Below, piece by piece: positions 57,548-64,000 of a stretch of DNA of 64,000 nt. Each line of letters begins with the position of its first letter. Position 1 is the first letter of the stretch. Under the pieces are notes generated by a model. It did no database searches. It was not told where the DNA came from and saw only the letters and a program-made list of their open reading frames with translations. A program made the translations under genes and the position numbers. Source of the DNA: Streptomyces paludis (lineage in GTDB: Bacteria > Actinomycetota > Actinomycetes > Streptomycetales > Streptomycetaceae); contig NZ_CP031194.1 in NCBI RefSeq assembly GCF_003344965.1, positions 1,302,001-1,366,000 of the forward strand, in the 5' to 3' direction.

Positions 57548-59863
57548 ATGGCGACCAAGCCCCCCACCGGAGATCCCGTCCAGGACGCACCCGAGGTCAC
57601 CGCCCCGCAGCACGCCGCCGCGGGAATCCCCGCCATCGTCCACACCCTCCAGATCGCCCAGCGCCAGATGGGCCTGCGGCGCACCGCGAGCACCCTGCTC
57701 AAGGTGAACCAGAAGAACGGCTTCGACTGCCCCGGCTGCGCCTGGCCCGAGGGCGACCACCGGCACACCGCGGAATTCTGCGAGAACGGCGCCAAGGCCG
57801 TCGCCGAGGAAGCCACCCTGCGCCGGGTCACCCCGGCGTTCTTCGCCGCGCACCCCGTCTCCGACCTCGCCACCCGCAGCGGCTACTGGCTCGGCCAGCA
57901 GGGCCGTATCACCCAGCCGATGCTGCTGGACCGCGGCCCCGACGGCACCGGGAGCGATCACTACGAACCGATCGGCTGGGACCGCGCCTTCGCGATCATC
58001 GCCGAGGAGCTGACCGCCCTCGCCTCCCCCGACGAGGCCCTCTTCTACACCTCCGGCCGCACCAGCAACGAAGCGGCGTTCCTGCTCCAGCTCTTCGCCC
58101 GCGAGTTCGGCACGAACAACCTCCCCGACTGCTCCAACATGTGCCACGAGTCGTCCGGCTCCGCGCTCTCGGAGACCATAGGCATCGGCAAGGGCAGCGT
58201 CTCCCTCGAAGACATCCACCAGGCCGATCTGATCATCGTCGCCGGACAGAACCCCGGCACCAACCACCCCCGGATGCTCTCCGCACTGGAGAAGGCCAAG
58301 GGCGCCGGCGCGAAGATCATCTCGGTCAACCCCCTGCCCGAAGCCGGCATGGAGCGCTTCAAGAACCCCCAGACCCCGCAGGGCATGCTGAAGGGCACCG
58401 CGCTCAACGACCTCTTCCTCCAGATACGGATCGGCGGCGACCAGGCCCTCTTCCGGCTGCTCAACCGGCTCGTCCTGGAGACTCCCGGCGCCGTCGACGA
58501 GACCTTCATCGCCGAACACACCCACGGCTACGAGGAATTCGCCGCCGCCGCCCGCGCCGCCGACTGGGACGAGACCCTCGCCGCCACCGGCCTGGAGCGC
58601 GCCGACATCGAGCAGGCCCTCGCCCTGGTCCTCGCCTCCCGGCGCACCATCGTCTGCTGGGCCATGGGCCTCACCCAGCACAAGCACTCCGTGCCGACCA
58701 TCCGCGAGGTCGTCAACTTCCTGCTCCTGCGCGGCAACATCGGCCGCCCCGGCGCCGGCGTCTGCCCCGTGCGCGGACACTCCAACGTCCAGGGCGACCG
58801 CACCATGGGCATCTTCGAGCGGCCCGCGCCCGCGTTCCTCGACGCCCTCGACCGCGAGTTCGGCATCACCTCACCGCGCCACCACGGCTATGACGTCGTA
58901 CGGTCCATCGAAGCGCTCCGCGACGGCCGGGCCAAGGTCTTCTTCGCCATGGGCGGCAACTTCGTCGCCGCCACACCGGACACCGACGTCACCGAGGCCG
59001 CCATGCGCCGCGCCCGCCTCACCGTGCACGTCTCCACCAAACTCAACCGCTCGCACGCCGTGACCGGCACCCGCGCCCTCATCCTGCCCACCCTCGGCCG
59101 TACCGACAAGGACGTCCAGAAGGGCGGCCGGCAGGTCGTCACCGTCGAGGACTCGATGGGCATGGTGCACGTCTCCCGGGGCAACCTGCCGCCGGCGAGT
59201 CCCCATCTCCTCTCCGAACCCGCCATCGTCGCCCGGCTCGCCCGCGCCACCCTCGGACCCGCCTCCCGCACCCCCTGGGAGGACTTCGAGAAGGACTACG
59301 CCACCATCCGCGACCGGATCGCCCGCGTCATCCCCGGCTTCGAGGACTTCAACGCCCGCGTGGCGCGCCCCGGCGGCTTCGCCCTTCCGCACGCTCCCCG
59401 CGACGAACGCCGCTTCCCCACCGCCACTGGCAAGGCCAACTTCACGGCCGCGGCCGTCGAGTTCCCGGCGCTCCCCGCGGGCCGGCTGCTGCTCCAGACC
59501 CTGCGCTCGCACGACCAGTACAACACCACGATCTACGGCCTCGACGACCGCTACCGGGGCATCAAGGGCGGCCGGCGGATCGTCCTCGTCAACGCCCGGG
59601 ACGCCGCCGAACTCGGCCTCGCCGACGGCTCGTACACGGATCTCGTCAGCGAGTGGAAGGACGGCGTCGAGCGGCGCGCGCCCGGCTTCCGGGTCGTCCA
59701 CTACCCCACGGCGCGCGGCTGCGCCGCCGCGTACTACCCCGAGACCAATGTGCTCGTCCCGCTCGGTGCCACGGCCGACACCAGCAACACCCCCGCGAGC
59801 AAGTCCGTCGTCGTCCGCTTCGAACCGGGCGAGCGCGGGACACCGGACGGGGAAGAAAGCTGA
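57548..59863 (+). CDS. FdhF/YdeP family molybdopterin oxidoreductase
   Basis: 771-residue formate-dehydrogenase-alpha-like protein of the YdeP subgroup. The N-terminal metal site is DCPGCAWP (C61, C64) with C78 in EFCENG, likely the 4Fe-4S ligands. Molybdopterin-binding parts follow: YTSGRTSNEAAFLLQLFAR, DCSNMCHESSG, IIVAGQNPGTNHPR and the C-terminal DHxxQYNTT-type segment LRSHDQYNTTIYG. No Tat signal, so it is cytoplasmic. The ATG follows GAAGGAG. True substrate unknown; E. coli YdeP is linked to acid resistance. No FdhD or beta-subunit gene is adjacent. Confidence 0.9.
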   Translation: MATKPPTGDPVQDAPEVTAPQHAAAGIPAIVHTLQIAQRQMGLRRTASTLLKVNQKNGFDCPGCAWPEGDHRHTAEFCENGAKAVAEEATLRRVTPAFFAAHPVSDLATRSGYWLGQQGRITQPMLLDRGPDGTGSDHYEPIGWDRAFAIIAEELTALASPDEALFYTSGRTSNEAAFLLQLFAREFGTNNLPDCSNMCHESSGSALSETIGIGKGSVSLEDIHQADLIIVAGQNPGTNHPRMLSALEKAKGAGAKIISVNPLPEAGMERFKNPQTPQGMLKGTALNDLFLQIRIGGDQALFRLLNRLVLETPGAVDETFIAEHTHGYEEFAAAARAADWDETLAATGLERADIEQALALVLASRRTIVCWAMGLTQHKHSVPTIREVVNFLLLRGNIGRPGAGVCPVRGHSNVQGDRTMGIFERPAPAFLDALDREFGITSPRHHGYDVVRSIEALRDGRAKVFFAMGGNFVAATPDTDVTEAAMRRARLTVHVSTKLNRSHAVTGTRALILPTLGRTDKDVQKGGRQVVTVEDSMGMVHVSRGNLPPASPHLLSEPAIVARLARATLGPASRTPWEDFEKDYATIRDRIARVIPGFEDFNARVARPGGFALPHAPRDERRFPTATGKANFTAAAVEFPALPAGRLLLQTLRSHDQYNTTIYGLDDRYRGIKGGRRIVLVNARDAAELGLADGSYTDLVSEWKDGVERRAPGFRVVHYPTARGCAAAYYPETNVLVPLGATADTSNTPASKSVVVRFEPGERGTPDGEES

Positions 59864-59888
59864 GAGAAGAGGCCGAGGGAAAAAAGCT

Positions 59889-59900
59889 AAGCGTTCGCTC
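59889..59900 (+). promoter_or_regulatory. inverted repeat before the thioesterase gene
   Basis: The sequence around AAGCGTTCGCTC contains AGCG-tt-CGCT, a short perfect inverted repeat with TetR-operator character, 64-75 nt before the thioesterase start. TetR-family repressors often control acyl-CoA genes; assignment here is inference. Confidence 0.3.
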
Positions 59901-59963
59901 AGCCATCTGATAAGCAGGACGGTGTACACGACACACTCGCGACCACACAACGGAGCCGGACCC

Positions 59964-60431
59964 ATGGGTGAGCAGTCCACCGTCAAGTTCCCGCAGGAGA
60001 TCATCGACGAGTACGCCGCGCACGGCATCGATCTCGTCGCCCTCTTCTCCGCCGGCCACCTCGGCACCCGTATGGGCATGCGGGTCGTCGAGGCGGCCGT
60101 GGACCGCGTCGTCGCGACCCTGCCCGTCGAGGGCAACACCCAGCCCTACGGACTGCTGCACGGCGGCGCCTCCGCCGTCCTCGCCGAGACGCTCGGCTCC
60201 ATCGGCGCGATGCTCCACGGCGGCATCGGCAAGATCGCCGTGGGCGTGGACCTCAACTGCACCCACCACCGCAGTGCTCGCAGCGGCCTGGTCACGGGGG
60301 TCGCCACCCCCATCCACCTGGGCCGATCCACCACCACCTACGAGATCGTCATCACCGACGAGCAGGACAGGCGGGTCTGCACCGCCCGGCTCACCTGCCT
60401 GCTGCGCGACGCCCCCGGCGCGGAGAAGTAG
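59964..60431 (+). CDS. hotdog-fold thioesterase (PaaI/YdiI type)
   Basis: 155-residue acyl-CoA thioesterase of the hotdog family, which hydrolyses aryl- or acyl-CoA esters. The catalytic block is seen as GLLHGGASAVLAETLGSIGA, with the conserved N-terminal GTRMGMRVVE and VGVDLNCTHHRSARSG. ATG 59964 follows GGAGCCGG by 5 nt. It has its own promoter region and ends in a strong terminator. The natural substrate is not known; menaquinone pathway or phenylacetate-type clearance are both possible. Confidence 0.88.
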   Translation: MGEQSTVKFPQEIIDEYAAHGIDLVALFSAGHLGTRMGMRVVEAAVDRVVATLPVEGNTQPYGLLHGGASAVLAETLGSIGAMLHGGIGKIAVGVDLNCTHHRSARSGLVTGVATPIHLGRSTTTYEIVITDEQDRRVCTARLTCLLRDAPGAEK

Positions 60432-60477
60432 CGGCCCGCCCGGAACCGTACAAACCTCAAACAAACCTCAAGAAACG

Positions 60478-60502
60478 GGCCCGGCGCCAACGGCGTCGGG
60501 CC
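60478..60502 (+). terminator. thioesterase gene terminator
   Basis: GGCCCGGCGCC (60478-60488), 3-nt loop, GGCGTCGGGCC (60492-60502): 11-bp stem with one G-U pair, followed by the pyrimidine tract GCCCTCTTG. Confidence 0.75.
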
Positions 60503-60904
60503 GCCCTCTTGTCCGCGCCGGACATTCCACCTAGCGTGCCCCCAAAGAACCGGTCCGGGCAGGGCGGCCCCGGCCCCACACCACACCTCCCACATCACGC
60601 CAGAGGTCACTCTACGTAACATCGACGTGAACGGAAATCCGGACGTCGAGCACACAGTCACGCAGGCTGCCCGCTTTGACACTTCAGCCTGCCCGTTTGG
60701 CCACGTCAGTACCAAAAACCCTCAAGTCCCTTAGCGGAACTGCGGGTTCTCAGCATGCGGTCAATTCGGAAAGCGAAGAAATGCCACATCCGGCCCCCGG
60801 TGGCCGCTCTCCGTTGACCCTGGCATAACAAGACAGTCACATCATGTCCCCACCGCTCCCCACTCCCTGAGACTCCGCTTAGAGTCACGCCCAGTCACCG
60901 CGCC

Positions 60905-60960
60905 ACCGGACCCTCTCCCGTCCGGTTCCGGCGCGACCCGGCGTCCCAGTCAGGGACGCC
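60905..60960 (+). promoter_or_regulatory. two hairpins in the livK leader
   Basis: ACCGGAC/GTCCGGT (60905-60911 with 60920-60926) and GGCGTCCC/GGGACGCC (60940-60947 with 60953-60960) are perfect stems just before the livK ribosome site (GAAAGGAC). They may stabilise the message or control it. Confidence 0.45.
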
Positions 60961-60982
60961 GTGCCCGGGGAAAGGACAGTTC

Positions 60983-62221
60983 GTGCGTCACCGTTCCTTG
61001 TTCATCATCACCACCGCGGTCACCGCAGGAGCGCTTACGCTCTCGGCCTGCGGCTCCCGCGACGACAGCGACGGCGGCAGCAGCGGCGGCGGCGACACCA
61101 CCGTCGTCATCGGCCTCGACGCACCACTGTCCGGCGACCTCTCCGCGCTCGGCCAGGGCATCAAGAACTCGGCCGACCTCGCCATCAAGAACGCCAACAA
61201 GAACAAAGAAGTCCCCGGGGTGACCTTCAAGCTGGAGGCCCTCGACGACGTAGCCCAGGCGGCCACCGGCCAGCAGAACGCCACCAAGTTCGTCGGCAAC
61301 GACAAGGTTCTCGGCGTCGTCGGCCCCCTGAACTCCAGCGTCGGCCAGTCGATGCAGGCCGTCTTCGAGAGCGCCGGCCTCGTCGTCGTCTCTCCCGCCA
61401 CCACCAACCCCTCCCTCACCCAGGGCCAGGCGTGGGAGAGCGGCACCAAGAAGCGCGACTTCAAGACGTACTTCCGTACCGCCACGACGGACGCCGTCCA
61501 GGGCCCGTTCGCCGCGCAGTACATGTACAACAAGAAGAAGCTCAAGAAGGTCTACGTCATCGACGACAAGAAGACCTACGGAGCCGGCCTCGCGGCCACC
61601 TTCACCAAGGAGTTCAAGAAGCTCGGCGGCACCGTGGTCGGCACCGACCACATCAACCCCGAGGACAAGGACTTCGCCGCGGTCGCCAGCAAGGTCGCCG
61701 CCCAGAAGGCCGACTTCGTCTACTACGGCGGCGAGTACCCCGCCGGCGGCCCCCTCGCCAGCCAGATCAAGAACGCCGGCGCCAAGATCCCCACCGTCGG
61801 CGGCGACGCGCTCTTCAGCGCCGAGTACATCAACCTCGCCAAGAAGAACGCCGAAGGCGACCTCGCCAGCTCCGTCGGCGCCCCGCTGGAGACCCTCGAC
61901 ACGGCGAAGAAGTTCATCGCCGACTACGAGGCCGCCGGCTACAAGGACGCCTACGAGGCGTACGGCGGCTACGCCTATGACTCCACCTGGGCCGTCATCC
62001 AGGCCATCAAGGCCGTGGTCGAGAAGAACGACGGCAAGCTCCCGGCCAACAAGGAAGCCCGCGGCCAGGTCGTCGAGGCCATGCAGAACGTCAGCTTCGA
62101 CGGCGTCTCCGGCAAGGTCGGCTTCGACGAGTTCGGTGACACCACCAACAAGCAGCTCTCCCTCTACGAGGTCAAGAACGGCAAGCACGTCGCCGTCGAG
62201 GTAGGCGAGTTCAAGGGCTGA
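60983..62221 (+). CDS. livK: branched-chain amino acid ABC transporter, substrate-binding lipoprotein
   Basis: 412-residue periplasmic-type binding protein anchored by lipid. Signal peptide MRHRSLFIITTAVTAGAL, lipobox LSAC (C23), then a Ser/Gly-rich tether and the type I binding-protein fold (VVIGLDAPLSGDLSALGQGI, GVVGPLNSSVGQS, YVIDDKKTYGAGLAATF, YDSTWAVIQAIKA). GTG 60983 follows GAAAGGAC. First gene of the liv set; ligand leucine/isoleucine/valine or a related amino acid is inferred from family. Confidence 0.93.
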   Translation: MRHRSLFIITTAVTAGALTLSACGSRDDSDGGSSGGGDTTVVIGLDAPLSGDLSALGQGIKNSADLAIKNANKNKEVPGVTFKLEALDDVAQAATGQQNATKFVGNDKVLGVVGPLNSSVGQSMQAVFESAGLVVVSPATTNPSLTQGQAWESGTKKRDFKTYFRTATTDAVQGPFAAQYMYNKKKLKKVYVIDDKKTYGAGLAATFTKEFKKLGGTVVGTDHINPEDKDFAAVASKVAAQKADFVYYGGEYPAGGPLASQIKNAGAKIPTVGGDALFSAEYINLAKKNAEGDLASSVGAPLETLDTAKKFIADYEAAGYKDAYEAYGGYAYDSTWAVIQAIKAVVEKNDGKLPANKEARGQVVEAMQNVSFDGVSGKVGFDEFGDTTNKQLSLYEVKNGKHVAVEVGEFKG

Positions 62222-62265
62222 TCCGGCCCGCCCGCACCACCCCGTACACACCTGTACACCCATGA

Positions 62266-62299
62266 CCGCGCGGGGGGCGCCACAGCGCCCCCCGCGCGG
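62266..62299 (+). terminator. intercistronic hairpin between livK and livH
   Basis: CCGCGCGGGGGGCG (62266-62279), 6-nt loop, CGCCCCCCGCGCGG (62286-62299): a perfect 14-bp GC stem in the 115-bp gap. It probably acts as a partial terminator and a 3' stabiliser, so that the binding protein is made in excess over the membrane subunits. Confidence 0.7.
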
Positions 62300-62336
62300 C
62301 CGTATATCTGACGACACCCACAACGGAGGCCCCGCG

Positions 62337-63266
62337 GTGAACGATCTGCCGCAGCAACTTGCCAACGGCCTGCTACTCGGCGCGCTGTACGGACTCATCG
62401 CAATCGGTTACACGATGGTCTATGGCATAGTCCAGCTCATCAACTTCGCCCACGGCGAGATATTCATGATCGGCGGCTTCGGAGCGCTGACCGCATTCCT
62501 CATCCTGCCGTCCGGCACCAGCCTGTTCGTCGCGCTCCCGGTCATGATCCTCATGGCCATGGCCTGCTCCGTGCTCGTCGCCATGGGCGCGGAACGCTTC
62601 GCGTACCGGCCCCTGCGCGGCGCACCCCGGCTGGCCCCGCTCATCACCGCGATCGGCCTCTCCATCGCACTCCAGCAAGCCATCTGGGCGTTCTACCCCA
62701 ACGCCAAGAAGGCACGCCCCTTCCCCGAATTCGAAGGCGGCCGCATTGACCTCGGCGCCTTCACCATCGGCCGCGGCGACCTCTTCCTTCTCGCCGCCGC
62801 CCCCATCTGCATGATCGCCCTCGGCGTCTTCGTCTCCAAGACCCGCACCGGCCGCGCCATGCAGGCCACCTCGCAGGACCCCGACACCGCCAAGCTCATG
62901 GGCATCAACACCGACCGCATCATCGTCACCGCCTTCGCCATCGGCGCCGCCTTCGCCGCCATCGCCGCCGTCGCCCACGGCCTGCGCTACGGCAACGTCG
63001 ACTTCCGCATGGGCTTCATCGCCGGACTCAAGGCGTTCACCGCCGCCGTGCTCGGCGGCATCGGCAATATCTACGGCGCCATGATCGGCGGCCTCGTCCT
63101 CGGCGTCGCCGAAGCCATGGCCACCGCCTACATAGAGAACATCCCCGGCATGTCCCAGCTCGGCGGCGGAGCCTGGAAGGACGTATGGGCCTTCGTCCTC
63201 CTCATCCTCGTCCTCCTGCTGCGGCCCCAGGGGTTGCTCGGCCAACGAGTAGCGGACAGGGCGTGA
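62337..63266 (+). CDS. livH: branched-chain amino acid ABC transporter permease LivH
   Basis: 309-residue inner-membrane permease with eight or nine hydrophobic helices. It starts NDLPQQLANGLLLGALYGLIA, the classic LivH opening, and has YTMVYGIVQLINFAHGEIFM and, near the C-terminus, the cytoplasmic ATPase-contact loop (SKTRTGRAMQATSQDPDTAK) and AVLGGIGNIYGAMIGG. GTG 62337 follows GGAGG. It is separated from livM by 4 nt. Confidence 0.95.
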   Translation: MNDLPQQLANGLLLGALYGLIAIGYTMVYGIVQLINFAHGEIFMIGGFGALTAFLILPSGTSLFVALPVMILMAMACSVLVAMGAERFAYRPLRGAPRLAPLITAIGLSIALQQAIWAFYPNAKKARPFPEFEGGRIDLGAFTIGRGDLFLLAAAPICMIALGVFVSKTRTGRAMQATSQDPDTAKLMGINTDRIIVTAFAIGAAFAAIAAVAHGLRYGNVDFRMGFIAGLKAFTAAVLGGIGNIYGAMIGGLVLGVAEAMATAYIENIPGMSQLGGGAWKDVWAFVLLILVLLLRPQGLLGQRVADRA

Positions 63267-63270
63267 CGAC

Positions 63271-64000
63271 ATGACCACCACCGAACAGACCACCGCGCCC
63301 GTCGCCCCGCGACCGGCCACCGGCATCATCCCGCTGCCTCCCGCCGCCGCCCGTACGGCGACCGCCGCCGGCGCCCTCCTCACCCTCGCGAGCACCTTCC
63401 TCGCCTGGACCTGGACCGCCGAATTCCCCGGCGACCTCACCGTCAATGGCTACCCCGGCGGGCTCCAGGTACTCACGCTCACCGGAGCGCTCCTCACCCT
63501 CCTCATCACCCTCTCCGCCCACGGCGTCCGCGGCCTCACCTGGCTCACCCCCGGCGGCAAGCACAGCCCCGTACTCCTGCTCGCCCTCGGCACCTTCGCC
63601 ACCACCTGGTACGCGGTCATCGCGATCGCGGTCAACCTCGGCGGACTCGCCAACCTCGAACCCGGCGGCTGGATCGCGGCTCTGGCCTCCCTGGCCACCC
63701 TCGTCGCCGCCCTCGGCCTTCCCGCCGACACCCCCCTCGAAGGCGACCGGACCACCCCCTGGAAGCGCTTCACCCACACCTTCAAGGCGCCCACCCCCGA
63801 ACCCGCCGCGCCCCTGCCGTCCTGGGCCGAGATCGTGATCATCGCGATCGCCTTCGGCCTGGGGCTCTTCGTCTTCACGTACGGCATCGACACCGAGTAC
63901 GCCGAGCTGTTCATCGGCTTCATGCTCCTCGTCTGCTTCGGCGCCACCGCGCTCGCCCGCACCGGCCTCAACCACCGCCTCGCGAGCTACACCGCCAAGC
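63271..64000 (+). CDS. livM: branched-chain amino acid ABC transporter permease LivM (3' end cut by window)
   Basis: 243 codons visible. The protein starts MTTTEQTTAPVAPRPATGII. A long N-terminal part with about five hydrophobic helices and a Pro-rich cytoplasmic loop (FKAPTPEPAAPLPSW) precedes what would be the core LivM domain beyond the window. Such N-terminal extensions are usual for actinobacterial LivM. ATG 63271 starts 4 nt after the livH stop, so translation is coupled. The call rests mainly on position after livK-livH. Confidence 0.85.
   Translation, partial: MTTTEQTTAPVAPRPATGIIPLPPAAARTATAAGALLTLASTFLAWTWTAEFPGDLTVNGYPGGLQVLTLTGALLTLLITLSAHGVRGLTWLTPGGKHSPVLLLALGTFATTWYAVIAIAVNLGGLANLEPGGWIAALASLATLVAALGLPADTPLEGDRTTPWKRFTHTFKAPTPEPAAPLPSWAEIVIIAIAFGLGLFVFTYGIDTEYAELFIGFMLLVCFGATALARTGLNHRLASYTAK

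Larger units (their letters stand above)
60432..60982. other. 551-bp intergenic region between the thioesterase gene and livK
   Basis: It begins with the thioesterase terminator (60478-60502), preceded by the direct repeat CAAACCTCAA. The middle has two related segments (CAGGCTGCCCGCTTTG and CAGCCTGCCCGTTTGG, about 60663-60700) and TTGACA/TTGACC hexamers without good -10 partners. TAGAGT at 60880-60885 may be the livK -10 box. The end forms the structured livK leader. No gene is supportable here. Confidence 0.5.

Overview
The window is very GC-rich, with strong third-position G/C bias, long GC-only shadow frames, GTG starts and almost no TTA codons. Gene content (whiA, duplicated TerD-type genes, MHYT and SpoIIE-type regulators, an S1 streptogrisin-like protease, a STAND/NB-ARC protein, two-domain Tat and lipoprotein signals) points to a Streptomyces chromosome or a very close relative. 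It looks like conserved core chromosome. I saw no insertion sequence, prophage, integrase or CRISPR array.

Layout. 1-6.8 kb (minus strand): uvrC, rapZ, yvcK and whiA overlap one another as one operon, followed by gap (cut by the window edge), with a Rieske lipoprotein gene upstream. 6.9-9.9 kb: uvrA. 10-11.5 kb (plus): a mycothiol-dependent-isomerase-type protein and an MBL-fold hydrolase. 11.5-15.2 kb (minus): a tellurium-resistance-type cluster of terD, a TerD-FtsK-like fusion and terC. 15.3-19.9 kb: uvrB, an MHYT membrane sensor, a glycerophosphodiesterase and ogt. 20-24 kb: zinc aldehyde dehydrogenase, psuG-psuK (pseudouridine breakdown), and a uridine-kinase-like protein. 24-29 kb: PAS/GAF/SpoIIE phosphatase, HxlR regulator and a divergent aminotransferase. 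29-30 kb: a structured RNA gene and a conserved unknown protein. 30-41 kb: secreted protease, GT-B-fold protein, STAND-TPR ATPase, SWIM and SNF2 helicase pair, SPFH protein. 41-54 kb: small secreted protein, methyltransferases, TPR protein, coaE, PAC2 protein, flavin amine oxidase, rpsA, hrpB and a lytic transglycosylase. 54-64 kb: polA, molybdopterin oxidoreductase, thioesterase, and livK-livH-livM (livM cut by the window edge).

Two observations stand out. First, four DNA-repair genes scattered over the window (uvrC, uvrB, ogt, polA) carry the same promoter, TGTCAGTG-N8-TA/CA..T, the RecA-NDp/PafBC DNA-damage type. In all four the -10 box ends only 6-7 nt before the start codon, so their transcripts should be leaderless; this also fixes their starts. 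The SNF2-SWIM pair carries a weaker version. Second, on the minus strand at about 29.04-29.15 kb there is an RNA with perfect tRNA T-arm, acceptor-stem and D-arm parts in circularly permuted order, the acceptor stem being closed by a 6-nt loop. Its outer ends form a bulged helix. This is the architecture of bacterial YrlA-type Y RNAs, the RNA partners of Ro/Rsr proteins.

Many gene ends are marked by strong perfect hairpins, and several control regions hold palindromes. All database-type names below rest on recognising motifs by eye. No search, folding program or alignment was run.
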